A DNA stretch of 64,000 nucleotides from assembly GCF_900091475.1 (NCBI RefSeq), contig NZ_FMIB01000002.1, forward strand, positions 4,154,001 through 4,218,000. Reading direction: 5' to 3'. Numbering within the stretch: the first letter of the stretch is position 1; every line of letters starts with the position of its first letter. Shown one piece after another: positions 1 through 8,342 of the stretch. The position numbers and the translations under genes were made by a program. The notes beneath the pieces were generated by a model, which had not been told where the DNA came from, did no database searches, and saw only the letters and a list, made by a program, of their open reading frames with translations. The stretch comes from Micromonospora chersina (GTDB lineage Bacteria > Actinomycetota > Actinomycetes > Mycobacteriales > Micromonosporaceae).

Positions 1-4
1 TGAC

Positions 5-334
5 GTGACCCAGATGCGGGAGCCCACCTTCCTGATTCTCACCGCGCTCGCCGGCGGCCCCCGGCACGGCTACGGGATCATCCAGGAGGTCGCCCAGCTC
101 TCCGCCACGCGCGTCAAACTGCTGCCCGGCACGCTCTACACCGCGCTGGACCGGCTCACCGCGCAGGCCCTCGTCGAGCCCGACCGCGAGGAGGTGGTCG
201 ACGGCCGGCTGCGCCGCTACTACCGGCTCACCCCCGCCGGCCTCGACGCCCTCACCACCGAGACCGCCCGGCTGCGCGAGCTCGCCACCGCAGCCGAGAC
301 CCGGCTGCGCGCCCTGCGCCCCCGCACCGCCTGA
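5..334 (+). CDS. PadR-family transcriptional regulator
   Basis: A 109-residue winged-helix regulator of the PadR family, which usually represses transport or stress genes and responds to small ligands. The sequence shows the family's HGYGI block near residue 22, the GTLYTALDRL recognition helix near residue 42 and the wing ending in RRYYRLTPAG. It starts with a GTG five bases into the window, so an upstream start outside the window cannot be excluded. The gene for a four-helix membrane protein follows 38 bases downstream on the same strand; PadR plus membrane-protein pairs of this kind are common in actinomycetes, and co-regulation is the simplest reading. The ligand cannot be told from the sequence. 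Confidence 0.88.
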   Translation: MTQMREPTFLILTALAGGPRHGYGIIQEVAQLSATRVKLLPGTLYTALDRLTAQALVEPDREEVVDGRLRRYYRLTPAGLDALTTETARLRELATAAETRLRALRPRTA

Positions 335-372
335 CCCGCGTCCCGCCACGCCTGACGACCGCAGGGGAGACC

Positions 373-1446
373 ATGTCGCTCACCCACCGCTACCGCCGGT
401 TGCTGCTCGCCTATCCCCGCGCGTACCGGCGGGAGCACGGTGAGGAACTGCTCGGCGTGCTGCTCGACGCCGCGCCCGCCGGGCAGACCCGGCCCACCCT
501 CGGCGAGGCGGTCGACCTGATCCGCGGTGGCCTGCGCTGCCGCCTCGGCCGGCCGGCCAGCAGCACGGTCGGCGTGTGGGCCGTCCTCACCGCGCTGATC
601 TGCGGGCTGTTCTCCGCCGCCCTGGCCAGCCGGGTCGCCTGGGAGACCTCCCGGCCGCAGCCGGACCGGGCCGAGTTCGCCGCGGTCTTCGCCGAGGCGT
701 TCCCCGGCCACCGGCTGGGCGAGGACGTGTCGACCTCCCGCGCGCTGTTCGTCATCTACGGCCAGCCGCTGTCCCGCGCGTCCCTGCGCGACCTGCTGCT
801 CGGCGACGGCGGCGAGTACCAGGAGGGCGGCGCCGGAGGCTCCGCGGTCGGCCCCATGCCGACCTCCGAGGCGGAGACGCTGGCGACCGCGCAGCAGCGC
901 CTTCAGGGCGCCGGCTGGCAGGTGTACGAGCCGACCTCCGAGGTCCTCCAGACCTGCGCCGACCCGCGCTGCGACCCGGCGAGCCAGCCGGTCGAGACCG
1001 TCCTGGTGGCGCGCCGGGGCGACACCCTGCTCCGGGCCACCTTCGACGACCCCCGTTCCTTCGGCTCGTACCTCGGCGTGGAGTTGCGGCGGGCCGCGCC
1101 ACCGGCCGTGCTTCCCGCCGCAGTGCTGGCCGGGCTGGTCGGCGGCGCCCTGGCCTGGCTGGTGTTCGCCTGGGCGAGCCGGCGCACCGAGGACCGGCGG
1201 CGGGCGCCCCTGCTGCTGGGGATCACCCTGTTCCTCTGGTGGGGGCCCGTGCTGCTGTCCACCGCGTCGCTGGCCCCGCACCACCTCGACGAGCCGCACC
1301 CGAACTGGCACCCGCTCTGGGAGTGGCTCGGCCAGCCGGCCCTCTCGCTGTTCTTCCTGGTCGGCCTGGCCGCCGCGCTGGTCCTGCTGGCCACCGCGCT
1401 GACCCCCCGCCGGGACCTGCACCCGCTGAGGGTCAGCCTCGGCTGA
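373..1446 (+). CDS. Four-helix membrane protein paired with PadR
   Basis: A 357-residue integral membrane protein of unknown function. It opens with an amphipathic YRRLLLAYPRAYRREHGEEL block, typical of proteins encoded beside PadR regulators in Micromonosporaceae. One membrane helix (about residues 65-85) is followed by a loop of about 150 residues that probably lies outside the membrane and holds two cysteines (CADPRC). Three more helices occupy residues 240-350. The ATG is preceded by GGGGAGA at a good distance. No catalytic motif is visible; the architecture would suit a sensor or accessory subunit. The last 14 bases overlap the convergent NUDIX gene. Confidence 0.75.
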   Translation: MSLTHRYRRLLLAYPRAYRREHGEELLGVLLDAAPAGQTRPTLGEAVDLIRGGLRCRLGRPASSTVGVWAVLTALICGLFSAALASRVAWETSRPQPDRAEFAAVFAEAFPGHRLGEDVSTSRALFVIYGQPLSRASLRDLLLGDGGEYQEGGAGGSAVGPMPTSEAETLATAQQRLQGAGWQVYEPTSEVLQTCADPRCDPASQPVETVLVARRGDTLLRATFDDPRSFGSYLGVELRRAAPPAVLPAAVLAGLVGGALAWLVFAWASRRTEDRRRAPLLLGITLFLWWGPVLLSTASLAPHHLDEPHPNWHPLWEWLGQPALSLFFLVGLAAALVLLATALTPRRDLHPLRVSLG

Positions 1447-1993
1447 GCTTCGCGAGCATCCGGCCGAGGTGCGGCTCGACCGTTCCGGGCAGGGCCGCGG
1501 CGACCTCGGCGGGGGTCCACCAGCGGACGCTCCGGAACTCGGCCGGGTCGGGGATGAGCTTCTGGTCGCGGCTGCCGGTCAGCACGTACCAGAGGCTGAC
1601 GTCGGTGTGCCGCTCCTCCGGCGGGCCGACCGTTTCGGTCACCGTGAGGAAGGCCGGGCGCTCGCCGAGGGCCGGCGCGAAGACGGCCGGCACGCCCAAC
1701 TCCTCCACCATCTCCCGGCGTACGGTCCGCGCGGGATCCTCGCCGGGCTCGACGTGACCGCCGCTGGGCAGCCACATGCCGGCCTTGCGGTGGTCGACCA
1801 GCAGCACCGCCCCGTCCGTCTCGTCCCGGAGCAGGAAGTAGGCCACCAAATGCGGTGAGGGCGTGCGCGGCTTCACCCGGCGGAAGATGTCCACAGTCCC
1901 GGCCAGCCAGGCCAGTGCCGTCTCCCGGTGCCGCGCCTCCAGCTCGTCGCCCGGCGTGAGCGCCTTCACCAGCGCCCGGATCTCGTCCCGCAC
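1433..1993 (-). CDS. NUDIX hydrolase
   Basis: A 186-residue NUDIX hydrolase, which cleaves a nucleoside diphosphate linked to another group, using Mg2+ or Mn2+ held by glutamates. The complete NUDIX box lies at residues 79-101: G79, E85, R93-E94, E97-E98 and G100. About 50 residues precede the fold, longer than minimal housekeeping NUDIX enzymes, and resemble the N-terminal helix of small-molecule NUDIX proteins of actinomycetes. The start is GTG; the nearby ATG is out of frame. It is convergent with the membrane protein gene and shares its stop region. The substrate cannot be deduced. Confidence 0.9.
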   Translation of the reverse strand: MRDEIRALVKALTPGDELEARHRETALAWLAGTVDIFRRVKPRTPSPHLVAYFLLRDETDGAVLLVDHRKAGMWLPSGGHVEPGEDPARTVRREMVEELGVPAVFAPALGERPAFLTVTETVGPPEERHTDVSLWYVLTGSRDQKLIPDPAEFRSVRWWTPAEVAAALPGTVEPHLGRMLAKLSRG

Positions 1994-2024
1994 GCCGTCA
2001 TGCTGCCAGGCCGGTCCGACAGCC

Positions 2025-2918
2025 TCAGGCCTCCGGGGCGGGGTTGGCGTCGACCGCGGCGCGGACGAACTCGCGTACCCGGGTGGTGGTGTTGCTGGCC
2101 AGCCAGACCGGACCGCGACTGATCGGCGGCGCGTCGCGGATCGGCACGTACGCCAGGTCCGGGCGGGCGTGGTAGTGCCGGGTCTGCTCGCCCACCGGCA
2201 GCACCCCGCGCCCCATCGCGACCAGGGCCAGCATCTCCGAGAACGAGGTGCCGGCCGGGCCCTGCGGCACGGGCCGCCCCGACGGCGTCCGGTCCGGGGT
2301 GCGGTCCCGCTTGAAGGCGGCCGAGGTCACCGCCGGGTACTGCACCACCGGATGGTCGGCCAGCACCTCCAGCGACACCGACTCCGCGCCGGCCAGCGGA
2401 TGGTCCGCGGCCACCGCGAGCACCCGGCGCTCGTGCAGCAGCGCCGGGCCGTTCGCCATGCCGTCGAAGGGGTACGAGGCGATCAGCACGTCGATCGAGC
2501 CGTCCCGCAGGCTCGACCGGGTGGTGGCGAGCGGGGCCTCGTGGACGTGCACCACGCAGTCCGGGTGACGCTCGGTGAACAGGGCGACGGCCCGCAGCAG
2601 CACCGGGGCGGTCGACTCACCGACGTACGCCACCCGCAGCTCGCCGGCCAGCCCGCGCCCGGCGTCGACGGCGCGCTGGACGGCGTCCTCGATGCCGGCC
2701 ACCAGCGGGCGCAGTTCCTCGGCCAGGCGGGCGCCGATCGGGGTGAGCCGGACGACCCGGCTGGTCCGCTCGAAGAGCGGCGCGCCGATCCGGCGTTCCA
2801 GCTTCCGCACCACGTGGCTGATCCGCCCGGTGGTCACCCGCAGCCGCTCGGCGGTACGCCCGAAGTGCAGCTCCTCGGCGAGGGTCAGGAACGTCTCGAT
2901 CTCGTACCGCTCCAGCAC
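2025..2918 (-). CDS. LysR-family transcriptional regulator
   Basis: A LysR-type activator/repressor of 297 residues. The N-terminal helix-turn-helix is clear (ETFLTLAEELHFGRTAERL, then LERRIGAPLFERTSR), followed by the two-lobed periplasmic-binding-like effector domain from about residue 85. I chose the GTG at 2918 over a longer in-frame GTG at 2948, because family members start two or three residues before the YEIETF helix and because a perfect inverted repeat at 2930-2952 would otherwise sit inside the coding region. It is divergent from the DUF1801/VOC pair, the classical LysR layout, so that pair is the likely target besides autoregulation. Confidence 0.88.
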   Translation of the reverse strand: MLERYEIETFLTLAEELHFGRTAERLRVTTGRISHVVRKLERRIGAPLFERTSRVVRLTPIGARLAEELRPLVAGIEDAVQRAVDAGRGLAGELRVAYVGESTAPVLLRAVALFTERHPDCVVHVHEAPLATTRSSLRDGSIDVLIASYPFDGMANGPALLHERRVLAVAADHPLAGAESVSLEVLADHPVVQYPAVTSAAFKRDRTPDRTPSGRPVPQGPAGTSFSEMLALVAMGRGVLPVGEQTRHYHARPDLAYVPIRDAPPISRGPVWLASNTTTRVREFVRAAVDANPAPEA

Positions 2919-2929
2919 CGCCGGCCCCC

Positions 2930-2952
2930 ATCGTTGAATCGTGGTCAACGAT
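2930..2952. promoter_or_regulatory. Inverted repeat, probable LysR operator
   Basis: A perfect palindrome, ATCGTTGA-N7-TCAACGAT, in the divergent gap between the LysR gene and the DUF1801 gene. The centre reads TTGA-N7-TCAA, which fits the T-N11-A rule of LysR recognition sites. It begins 12 bases upstream of the chosen LysR start. Confidence 0.65.
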
Positions 2953-3031
2953 CGTAGCCCGATCGCGTCTTGGTCCGGACGGCGCCGCGGACGAGTGTTG
3001 AGGGCGTTCCCACCGCACTCTGGAGGACCAC

Positions 3032-3388
3032 ATGGATCCCGTCACCACCTATCTGACCGGCCTCGACGCGCCGATGCGCGAGACCGGCGAGAAGCTGCGT
3101 TCCGTCATCGAGGCCGCGCTGCCGGAGGCCACCGGCGCGATGTGGCACGGCCACCCGGTCTGGGGGCTCGGCGACCGGCCCGGCAAGACCCCGGTCTGCC
3201 TGGTCAAGGCGTACCCCGCGTACGTCACCTTCGGGCTGTGGCGGGGGCAGGACGTCGCGGACGACTCCGGGCGGCTCGTCCCGGGCGCGCGCCGGATGGC
3301 CTCGGTGAAGCTGCGCACCGTCGCCGAGATCGACCCGGAGCTGTTCACCCGCTGGCTGCGCGAGGCGTACGCGCTGGAGACCCGGTGA
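3032..3388 (+). CDS. DUF1801 (YdhG-like) family protein
   Basis: A 118-residue single-domain DUF1801 protein. The family fold is recognised from the N-terminal helix pair (YLTGLDAPMRETGEKLRSVI), the MWHGHPVWGL segment and the strand KAYPAYVTFGLWRGQ. Members are small iron-chaperone or uncharacterised proteins, and the biochemical role here is unknown. The start ATG has a strong GGAGGA ribosome site. The stop overlaps by four bases the GTG of the following VOC gene, so the two are translationally coupled; the pair is divergent from a LysR gene that probably controls it. Confidence 0.85.
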   Translation: MDPVTTYLTGLDAPMRETGEKLRSVIEAALPEATGAMWHGHPVWGLGDRPGKTPVCLVKAYPAYVTFGLWRGQDVADDSGRLVPGARRMASVKLRTVAEIDPELFTRWLREAYALETR

Positions 3389-3771
3389 GCGCCGTGCGGG
3401 TGACCGGCTTCGACCACCTGGTCCTCGCCGTCACCGACGTCGAACGGTCCCTGAGCTTCTACTGCGACACCCTCGGCCTGGCACCGGTACGCGTCGACCG
3501 CTGGCGCGCCGGCGAGGTGCCCTTCCCCTCGGTACGCGTCAACGCCGACACCATCATCGACCTGGTCCGCGGCGAGCCGGGCGGGTCGAACGTCGACCAC
3601 TTCTGCCTCGTGGTCGAGCCGCTCGACTGGGCGGAGGTGGTGGAGTCGGGAGTGTTCACCGTGCTGACCGGACCGGTGCCACGATTCGGGGCGCGGGGCA
3701 CTGCCACCTCGATCTACGTACGCGACCCGGACGGCAACACCGTCGAACTGCGCTGGTACCCGGGGTCTTGA
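3385..3771 (+). CDS. VOC-family (glyoxalase-like) protein
   Basis: A 128-residue vicinal-oxygen-chelate protein with both beta-alpha-beta-beta-beta modules: FDHLVLAVTDVERSLSFYCDTLGL at the start and YVRDPDGNTVELRWYPG at the end. Candidate metal ligands of the family are visible as the histidine in FDHLV, the histidine in NVDHF and the glutamate in VELRW. VOC proteins include glyoxalase I, extradiol dioxygenases and fosfomycin/bleomycin resistance proteins; the sequence does not decide which. The GTG start overlaps the DUF1801 stop (GTGA). Confidence 0.87.
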   Translation: MSAVRVTGFDHLVLAVTDVERSLSFYCDTLGLAPVRVDRWRAGEVPFPSVRVNADTIIDLVRGEPGGSNVDHFCLVVEPLDWAEVVESGVFTVLTGPVPRFGARGTATSIYVRDPDGNTVELRWYPGS

Positions 3772-3838
3772 CTTCGAGCCCGCTCGAAGCCGGAGAGTGG
3801 CAACCGGTGACAGCACGAGCGGGAGCGGGGAGCGGATC

Positions 3839-4837
3839 ATGAAGCGCACGTTGGGACGGAGCGGGATCGAGGTCAGCGCGCTGGGCATGGGCTGCTGGGC
3901 GATCGGCGGCCCGTACGCCGGTGGCGCCAACCAGTACGGGTGGGGCCGGGTCGACGACGCCGAGTCGACCCGGGCCATCCACCGGGCCCTCGACCTCGGC
4001 GTCACCTTCTTCGACACGGCGAGCAGCTACGGCGCCGGGCACAGCGAGGTCGTGCTCGGGCGGGCGCTCGGCGCCGACCGCGACCGGGTGGTGATCGCCA
4101 CGAAGTGGGGGTTCACCTTCGACGAGCGGACCCGGGAGGCGCTCGGCACGGACAGCAGCGTCGCGTACCTGCGCAACTGCCTGGACGGCTCGCTGCGGCG
4201 GCTGGGGACCGACCACGTCGACCTCTACCAGCTCCACCTCGGCGACCTGCCGGTCGCGGAGGCCCTGGACCTGGTCGAGCCACTGGAAGAGCTGGTCGCC
4301 GCCGGCAAGATCCGGGCGTACGGCTGGAGCACCGACGACCCGGAACGCGCGGCGGCCTTCGCCGCCGCCGGCCCGCACTGCACCGCGGTGCAGCACGACA
4401 TGTCGGTGCTGGCCGACCGGCCCGCCATGATCGAACTGTGCGAGCGGGCCGGGCTGGCCAGCATCAACCGGGGGCCGCTCGCCATGGGCCTGCTCAGCGG
4501 CAAGTACGCCGACGGCCGCACGGTGGCCCGGGACGACGTGCGGTCGCAGAGCTACGACTGGATGACGTACTTCCGCGACGGGGCGGGGGCACCCGAGTGG
4601 CTGGCCCGGGTGGAGGCCCTGCGGGAGGTGTTCGCCACCGGCGGCCGTACGCCCACCCAGGGCGCGCTGGCCTGGCTCTGGGCACGCAGCGCGACCACCG
4701 TCCCGATCCCGGGATTTCGTACCGTCGCCCAGGTCGAGCAGAACGCCGGCGCGCTCGCCCTCGGCCCGCTGCGGCCGGACGAGTTCGCCGCCGTCGAGGA
4801 TCTCCTCGCCGACCTCCGCGTTGCTACGGTCGGCTGA
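3839..4837 (+). CDS. Aldo/keto reductase
   Basis: A 332-residue NADPH-dependent aldo/keto reductase with a TIM-barrel fold. The catalytic tetrad is present: D59 (FFDTASSYG), Y64, K89 (IATKWGF) and H133 (LYQLH). The C-terminal segment TVPIPGFRTVAQVEQN is the family's NADP phosphate-binding region. I placed the start at the ATG preceded by GGGGAGCGG; a longer frame begins 14 codons earlier without such a site. The GNAT gene starts within its stop codon. The carbonyl substrate is unknown; the subgroup resembles the YajO/Tas-type oxidoreductases. Confidence 0.92.
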   Translation: MKRTLGRSGIEVSALGMGCWAIGGPYAGGANQYGWGRVDDAESTRAIHRALDLGVTFFDTASSYGAGHSEVVLGRALGADRDRVVIATKWGFTFDERTREALGTDSSVAYLRNCLDGSLRRLGTDHVDLYQLHLGDLPVAEALDLVEPLEELVAAGKIRAYGWSTDDPERAAAFAAAGPHCTAVQHDMSVLADRPAMIELCERAGLASINRGPLAMGLLSGKYADGRTVARDDVRSQSYDWMTYFRDGAGAPEWLARVEALREVFATGGRTPTQGALAWLWARSATTVPIPGFRTVAQVEQNAGALALGPLRPDEFAAVEDLLADLRVATVG

Positions 4838-5325
4838 TGCCCACACTCGAACGACTCGGCCCTCTTCATGCCCCGGCGTTGCTCCGCTTCGAGCGGGTGA
4901 ACCGGGAGTACTTCGCCCGGTTCGTGCCGGACCGGGGCGACGACTACTTCGACGAGTTCGCCGACCGGCTCGCGGGCCTGCTGAGGGAGCAGGAGGCCGG
5001 CGAGTGCCACTTCCACGTCCTGGTCGACGAGGACGGCACGGTGCTGGGCCGGTTCAACCTGGTCGACGTGGCCGACGGCAGCGCCGAACTGGGCTACCGC
5101 GTGGCCGAGCGGGCCACCGGGCGCGGCGTGGCCCGCGAGGGCGTACGTCGAGTCTGCGCCCTGGCCCGCGACGAGTACGGGCTGCGCCGCCTGGTCGCGT
5201 CGGCCGCGCTGGCGAACCCGGCGTCCCTGGCGGTCCTCCGGCGGACCGGATTCGTGCCGGTCGAGGAGGTGCTGATCGGCGGCCAGCCCTGCCTGCGGCA
5301 CGTCCTCGACCTCACTTCCGGGTGA
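4837..5325 (+). CDS. GNAT-family N-acetyltransferase
   Basis: A 162-residue GNAT acyltransferase of the RimJ/RimL-like group, transferring acetyl from acetyl-CoA to an amine. The N-terminal REYFARFVPDR helix, the core strand AELGYRVAERATGRGVAREGV with the pyrophosphate loop, and the terminal NPASLAVLRRTGFV block are all recognisable. The ATG overlaps the reductase stop by one base (TGATG). A TACGGT hexamer ends six bases before the ATG, so a separate leaderless transcript is possible as well as coupling to the upstream gene. The substrate is not predictable. Confidence 0.9.
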   Translation: MPTLERLGPLHAPALLRFERVNREYFARFVPDRGDDYFDEFADRLAGLLREQEAGECHFHVLVDEDGTVLGRFNLVDVADGSAELGYRVAERATGRGVAREGVRRVCALARDEYGLRRLVASAALANPASLAVLRRTGFVPVEEVLIGGQPCLRHVLDLTSG

Positions 5326-5394
5326 CCGATGAGAATCGTCCGGCGGGCAGGTCCATAAGGTGACCGATTCGGACGCCTGAAGGAGACCGCCCCG

Positions 5395-6126
5395 ATGACG
5401 ACTTCCACCCAGCGCACCGCCCTGCCGCCGATCGTCGACCGGGAGACCTGGCGGCGCGAACGTGACCACCTGCTGGCCCGGGAGAAGGCCCACACCCGCG
5501 AGGGCGACGCCATCGCGGCCGCCCGGCGCCGGCTGCCCATGACACCCGTGCCGCCCGTCACCGTGCAGGGCCCCGCCGGGGAGACGCCGCTGCTGGAGGT
5601 CTTCGAGGGCCGCCGGATGCTGATGGCCTACTTCCACATGTGGCACGACGGCAAGCCGTACGAGGACCAGTGCGAGGGATGCACCTTCGCGACCTGCCAC
5701 ATGGAGAGGCTGGACTACCTGCACGCCCGGGACGTCACGTACGCGGTGTTCTGCCAGGGCTCCTACGCCGACAGCGCCCCGTTCGCGGAGTTCATGGGCT
5801 ACCGCTTCCCCTGGTACTCGGCGCGGGACTCCGACCCGGCCCTGGTGGACGGCCGCGGCTTCGGGTTCATCGCCTGCTACCTGCGCGACGACGAGAACCG
5901 GATCTACGAGACCTACTGGACCACCGGGCGCGGCGTCGAGGCGTTGACGACCAGCTACCACGCCCTCGACCTCACCGTGTACGGCCGGCAGGAGAAATGG
6001 GAGGACTCACCGGAGGGGTGGCCGACGGTCAGCGGGCACCAGTGGCGTCTCGACGGCCGCCCGATCGCGCAGTGGAGCCGCCCGGGTGTCACGGCCGCGA
6101 CCGGAGCCTCCTGCTGCGGGGATTGA
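5395..6126 (+). CDS. DUF899 family thioredoxin-like protein
   Basis: A 243-residue DUF899 protein. This actinomycete-rich family has a thioredoxin-like fold of unknown activity. The family core is seen in MAYFHMWHDGKPYEDQCEGC, with two cysteine pairs in CEGCTFATC (about residues 98-104), and in the later stretch FPWYSARDSDPA. The C-terminus ends in a CC doublet that could be redox active or bind metal. The ATG has a strong AAGGAG site. It stands 69 bases after the GNAT gene and probably has its own promoter there. Confidence 0.86.
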   Translation: MTTSTQRTALPPIVDRETWRRERDHLLAREKAHTREGDAIAAARRRLPMTPVPPVTVQGPAGETPLLEVFEGRRMLMAYFHMWHDGKPYEDQCEGCTFATCHMERLDYLHARDVTYAVFCQGSYADSAPFAEFMGYRFPWYSARDSDPALVDGRGFGFIACYLRDDENRIYETYWTTGRGVEALTTSYHALDLTVYGRQEKWEDSPEGWPTVSGHQWRLDGRPIAQWSRPGVTAATGASCCGD

Positions 6127-6146
6127 TCCCGGCTACCGTCAGCGGG

Positions 6147-6923
6147 GTGATCGAGGAGCTGACCCGGCGGTACCTGCACGCGGTCGACCGGGCGCTGCCC
6201 GGCTATGTGCGGGCGCTCTACGTCGTCGAGTCAGCCGCCCTCGGCGCCTGGCAGCCCGGCGCCAGCGACGTCGACACGGTCATCCTGACCTCGCGCCCAC
6301 CGACCCGCGACGATCTGGCCCAGCTCGCGCGGATCCACGCCGGCATGCCCCGGTCACCCCACTTCGACGGCGTCTACCTCGAACCCGCCCTGGCCCGGTC
6401 CTGGCCGGCGGACGGCCGGGCCGTCCCGTTCGTGGTCGACGGCGAGTTCAGGACCGGCGCGCCCTGCGGCGAGCTGAGCCCCGCCCTCTGGCTCACCCTG
6501 CGGCACCACGGCATCCCGGTACGCGGCCCGGCCGTCGACGAGCTGGGAATACGGGTCGACCCGGAGCGGCTCCGCCGGTACAACCTCGACAACCTGCGCG
6601 AGTACTGGCAGGCCAGGGCGGCCACCTTCCCGGCGGAACTCGCCGGTGTGTCGCCGGACACCCCCATGGACGGGGGGCTCGTGAGCTGGTTCGTGCTGGG
6701 ACCCGCGCGGCTGCACCACACGCTGGCCCACGGCGACATCATCTCCAAGGCCGCGGCCGGCGAATATCTCGCGGGCCTGTTCCCCGAGTACGCCGACCTC
6801 GCGCGACGGGCCGTCAGCTGGCGTGCGGGCGAAGCGGAGCGGTTCACCGCGACCGACCTGATCGCCGCGGTCGACAGCGTCAACGCGGTCGCCGACGACG
6901 CCTGGAGCCGCTTCGGCGACTGA
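6147..6923 (+). CDS. Aminoglycoside adenylyltransferase-like nucleotidyltransferase
   Basis: A 258-residue protein with an N-terminal polymerase-beta-type nucleotidyltransferase domain and a C-terminal DUF4111-like helical domain, the layout of ANT(3'')/ANT(9) adenylyltransferases. The active-site signature is seen as GASDVD near residue 37, with acidic residues for two metals. The helical domain starts around residue 150 (YNLDNLREYWQARA). It may be an intrinsic resistance enzyme, but many actinomycete members have no shown drug activity, so this is a fold call and not a resistance call. The GTG start at 6147 follows TACCGT by seven bases, suggesting a leaderless mRNA. Confidence 0.78.
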   Translation: MIEELTRRYLHAVDRALPGYVRALYVVESAALGAWQPGASDVDTVILTSRPPTRDDLAQLARIHAGMPRSPHFDGVYLEPALARSWPADGRAVPFVVDGEFRTGAPCGELSPALWLTLRHHGIPVRGPAVDELGIRVDPERLRRYNLDNLREYWQARAATFPAELAGVSPDTPMDGGLVSWFVLGPARLHHTLAHGDIISKAAAGEYLAGLFPEYADLARRAVSWRAGEAERFTATDLIAAVDSVNAVADDAWSRFGD

Positions 6924-7014
6924 GCCCGGCGAAGAAAAAGCCTTAACACCTGGTCACCCCGCCCGGTACGGTCTCGCACCGGCAGTTCCCACGCTGAGAG
7001 TAGGTTTCGCTCAA

Positions 7015-7395
7015 ATGGCATGTCGTATCAGTGAACTCGTGCTCAAGTGCCGCGACCCCGAGGTGCTGGCGCGGTTCTGGTGCGAGGTCCTGGACTTCGT
7101 GGAGCTCGATCGCGAAGCGGAAGGCTGCATCGAGATCGGCCCGCGCGAGGGGTTCGGCGGCCCGCAGCCGACGATCTTCCTCATCCGCAACGACGAGCCG
7201 AAGAACGGGCCTGCCCGGCTGCACATCGACGTCAACGCCACCGACCGCGATCAGGACGCCGAGCTCGAGCGTCTCCTGGCCGCCGGGGCCAAACTCGTCG
7301 ACATCGGTCAGCCCGCGGATGCGTCCTGGCACGTCCTCGCTGACCCGGAAGGCAACGAATTCTGCCTGCTCAGGCGCCGCCTCAGCCCGCTCTGA
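7015..7395 (+). CDS. VOC-family (glyoxalase-like) protein
   Basis: A 126-residue VOC protein of the short Glyoxalase-like subgroup: RISELVLKCRDPEVLARFW at the start, RLHIDVNATDRD in the middle and the closing WHVLADPEGNEFCLL. Unlike the VOC protein at 3385, its first metal ligand position is not a histidine, so it may bind a ligand without metal chemistry. It has no operon partner on its strand within 90 bases. Function unknown. Confidence 0.85.
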   Translation: MACRISELVLKCRDPEVLARFWCEVLDFVELDREAEGCIEIGPREGFGGPQPTIFLIRNDEPKNGPARLHIDVNATDRDQDAELERLLAAGAKLVDIGQPADASWHVLADPEGNEFCLLRRRLSPL

Positions 7396-7493
7396 CGGCG
7401 GTGTAGGCCCGTCACACGAGACTGGTGCCGGTCCCCGGTCGGCTCCCCGTTCGGGGGCTTCGCGCACCGCCGGCTCGTGTCACGATCTCGGCC

Positions 7494-8336
7494 ATGCGTC
7501 TGTCGTTCGGCTTGCTCGTCGCATCCGTCGCGGCCGGCCTGCTCTCGGTTGCGGCGGCGCTGCTCGCCATGCCGGCCTCCTCGCTGCAGTTCGGCCTGGC
7601 CATGCTGCTCGCACTGCTCGGTCATGTGCTGGCCAGCCGGGGTGGGCGCCGCGTGAGGTGGGCCGTCGCCGCCGGTATCGGGCTTCTTGCCGTGGTGGCG
7701 GCGATGAGACTGTTCTGGTATCAGGAGCAGGTCGATGAGACAGGCTGGCTGGCCTACGGGACGGGGGCGAAGGCGGCCCTGTTGGCGCGTTGGCGGGAGT
7801 TGATCGACCGGGAGAGGCTCGCCGCGCTGGGTCTGGCGCTCGGGGTTCTCGGGCTCGCGGCCGGTGTGTTGGCCTTACCGGCTCGCGGCAGGCGGCAGGG
7901 TGTGGCGACCGCAGTCCTCGCGCTGCTGTTCTTCGCCTGGCTCGGGCTGAGTTTCGCGCGGGAGTTCGGCCGCTATCCGCTGCTCGACCTGCTCGGGACG
8001 GTGTGGCCGGCGCTGCTCGCTGCCCTCGTGGCCATGGGGGCACTCGCGCTGTCCGGGTGGCGGGCCGACCGGCGCTGGCTGCTCCCGGTGGGGTTGGTCC
8101 TGCTGTCACTCGGAGCGGTCAACGCATACGCGGATCTCGCGGCGGCGTGGTCAGGCTGGTGGGTGATGTCCAGGCCCGCCGACGGCGCCTTCCTGCAGGT
8201 GGGGGTGGCGGTGAGCACCTCATCGCAGGACTTCCCTCAGCTGTCGCAGGCCGTTGAGGTCGCGGTCGCGCTCGCCGGTGTGCAACTGGTGGCCGTCGGC
8301 GCATTGCGCAGCTCCCGCGAGGCCGGCGCCTCATAG
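7494..8336 (+). CDS. Polytopic membrane protein, unknown
   Basis: A 280-residue membrane protein with about seven hydrophobic helices. The first begins immediately after the start (MRLSFGLLVASVAAGLLS); others fall near residues 27-43, 54-68, 104-125, 136-152, 170-188 and 200-215. I chose the ATG at 7494 because an earlier in-frame start only adds a charged, proline-rich leader. No transporter or enzyme signature was found. It is convergent with the MOSC gene, six bases away. Confidence 0.7.
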   Translation: MRLSFGLLVASVAAGLLSVAAALLAMPASSLQFGLAMLLALLGHVLASRGGRRVRWAVAAGIGLLAVVAAMRLFWYQEQVDETGWLAYGTGAKAALLARWRELIDRERLAALGLALGVLGLAAGVLALPARGRRQGVATAVLALLFFAWLGLSFAREFGRYPLLDLLGTVWPALLAALVAMGALALSGWRADRRWLLPVGLVLLSLGAVNAYADLAAAWSGWWVMSRPADGAFLQVGVAVSTSSQDFPQLSQAVEVAVALAGVQLVAVGALRSSREAGAS

Positions 8337-8342
8337 GTGGCC

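Noticed and set aside
6147..6923. Calling the 6147 gene a clinical-type aminoglycoside resistance gene
   Set aside because: Only the fold and an active-site motif are seen; many chromosomal actinomycete members have unproven activity.
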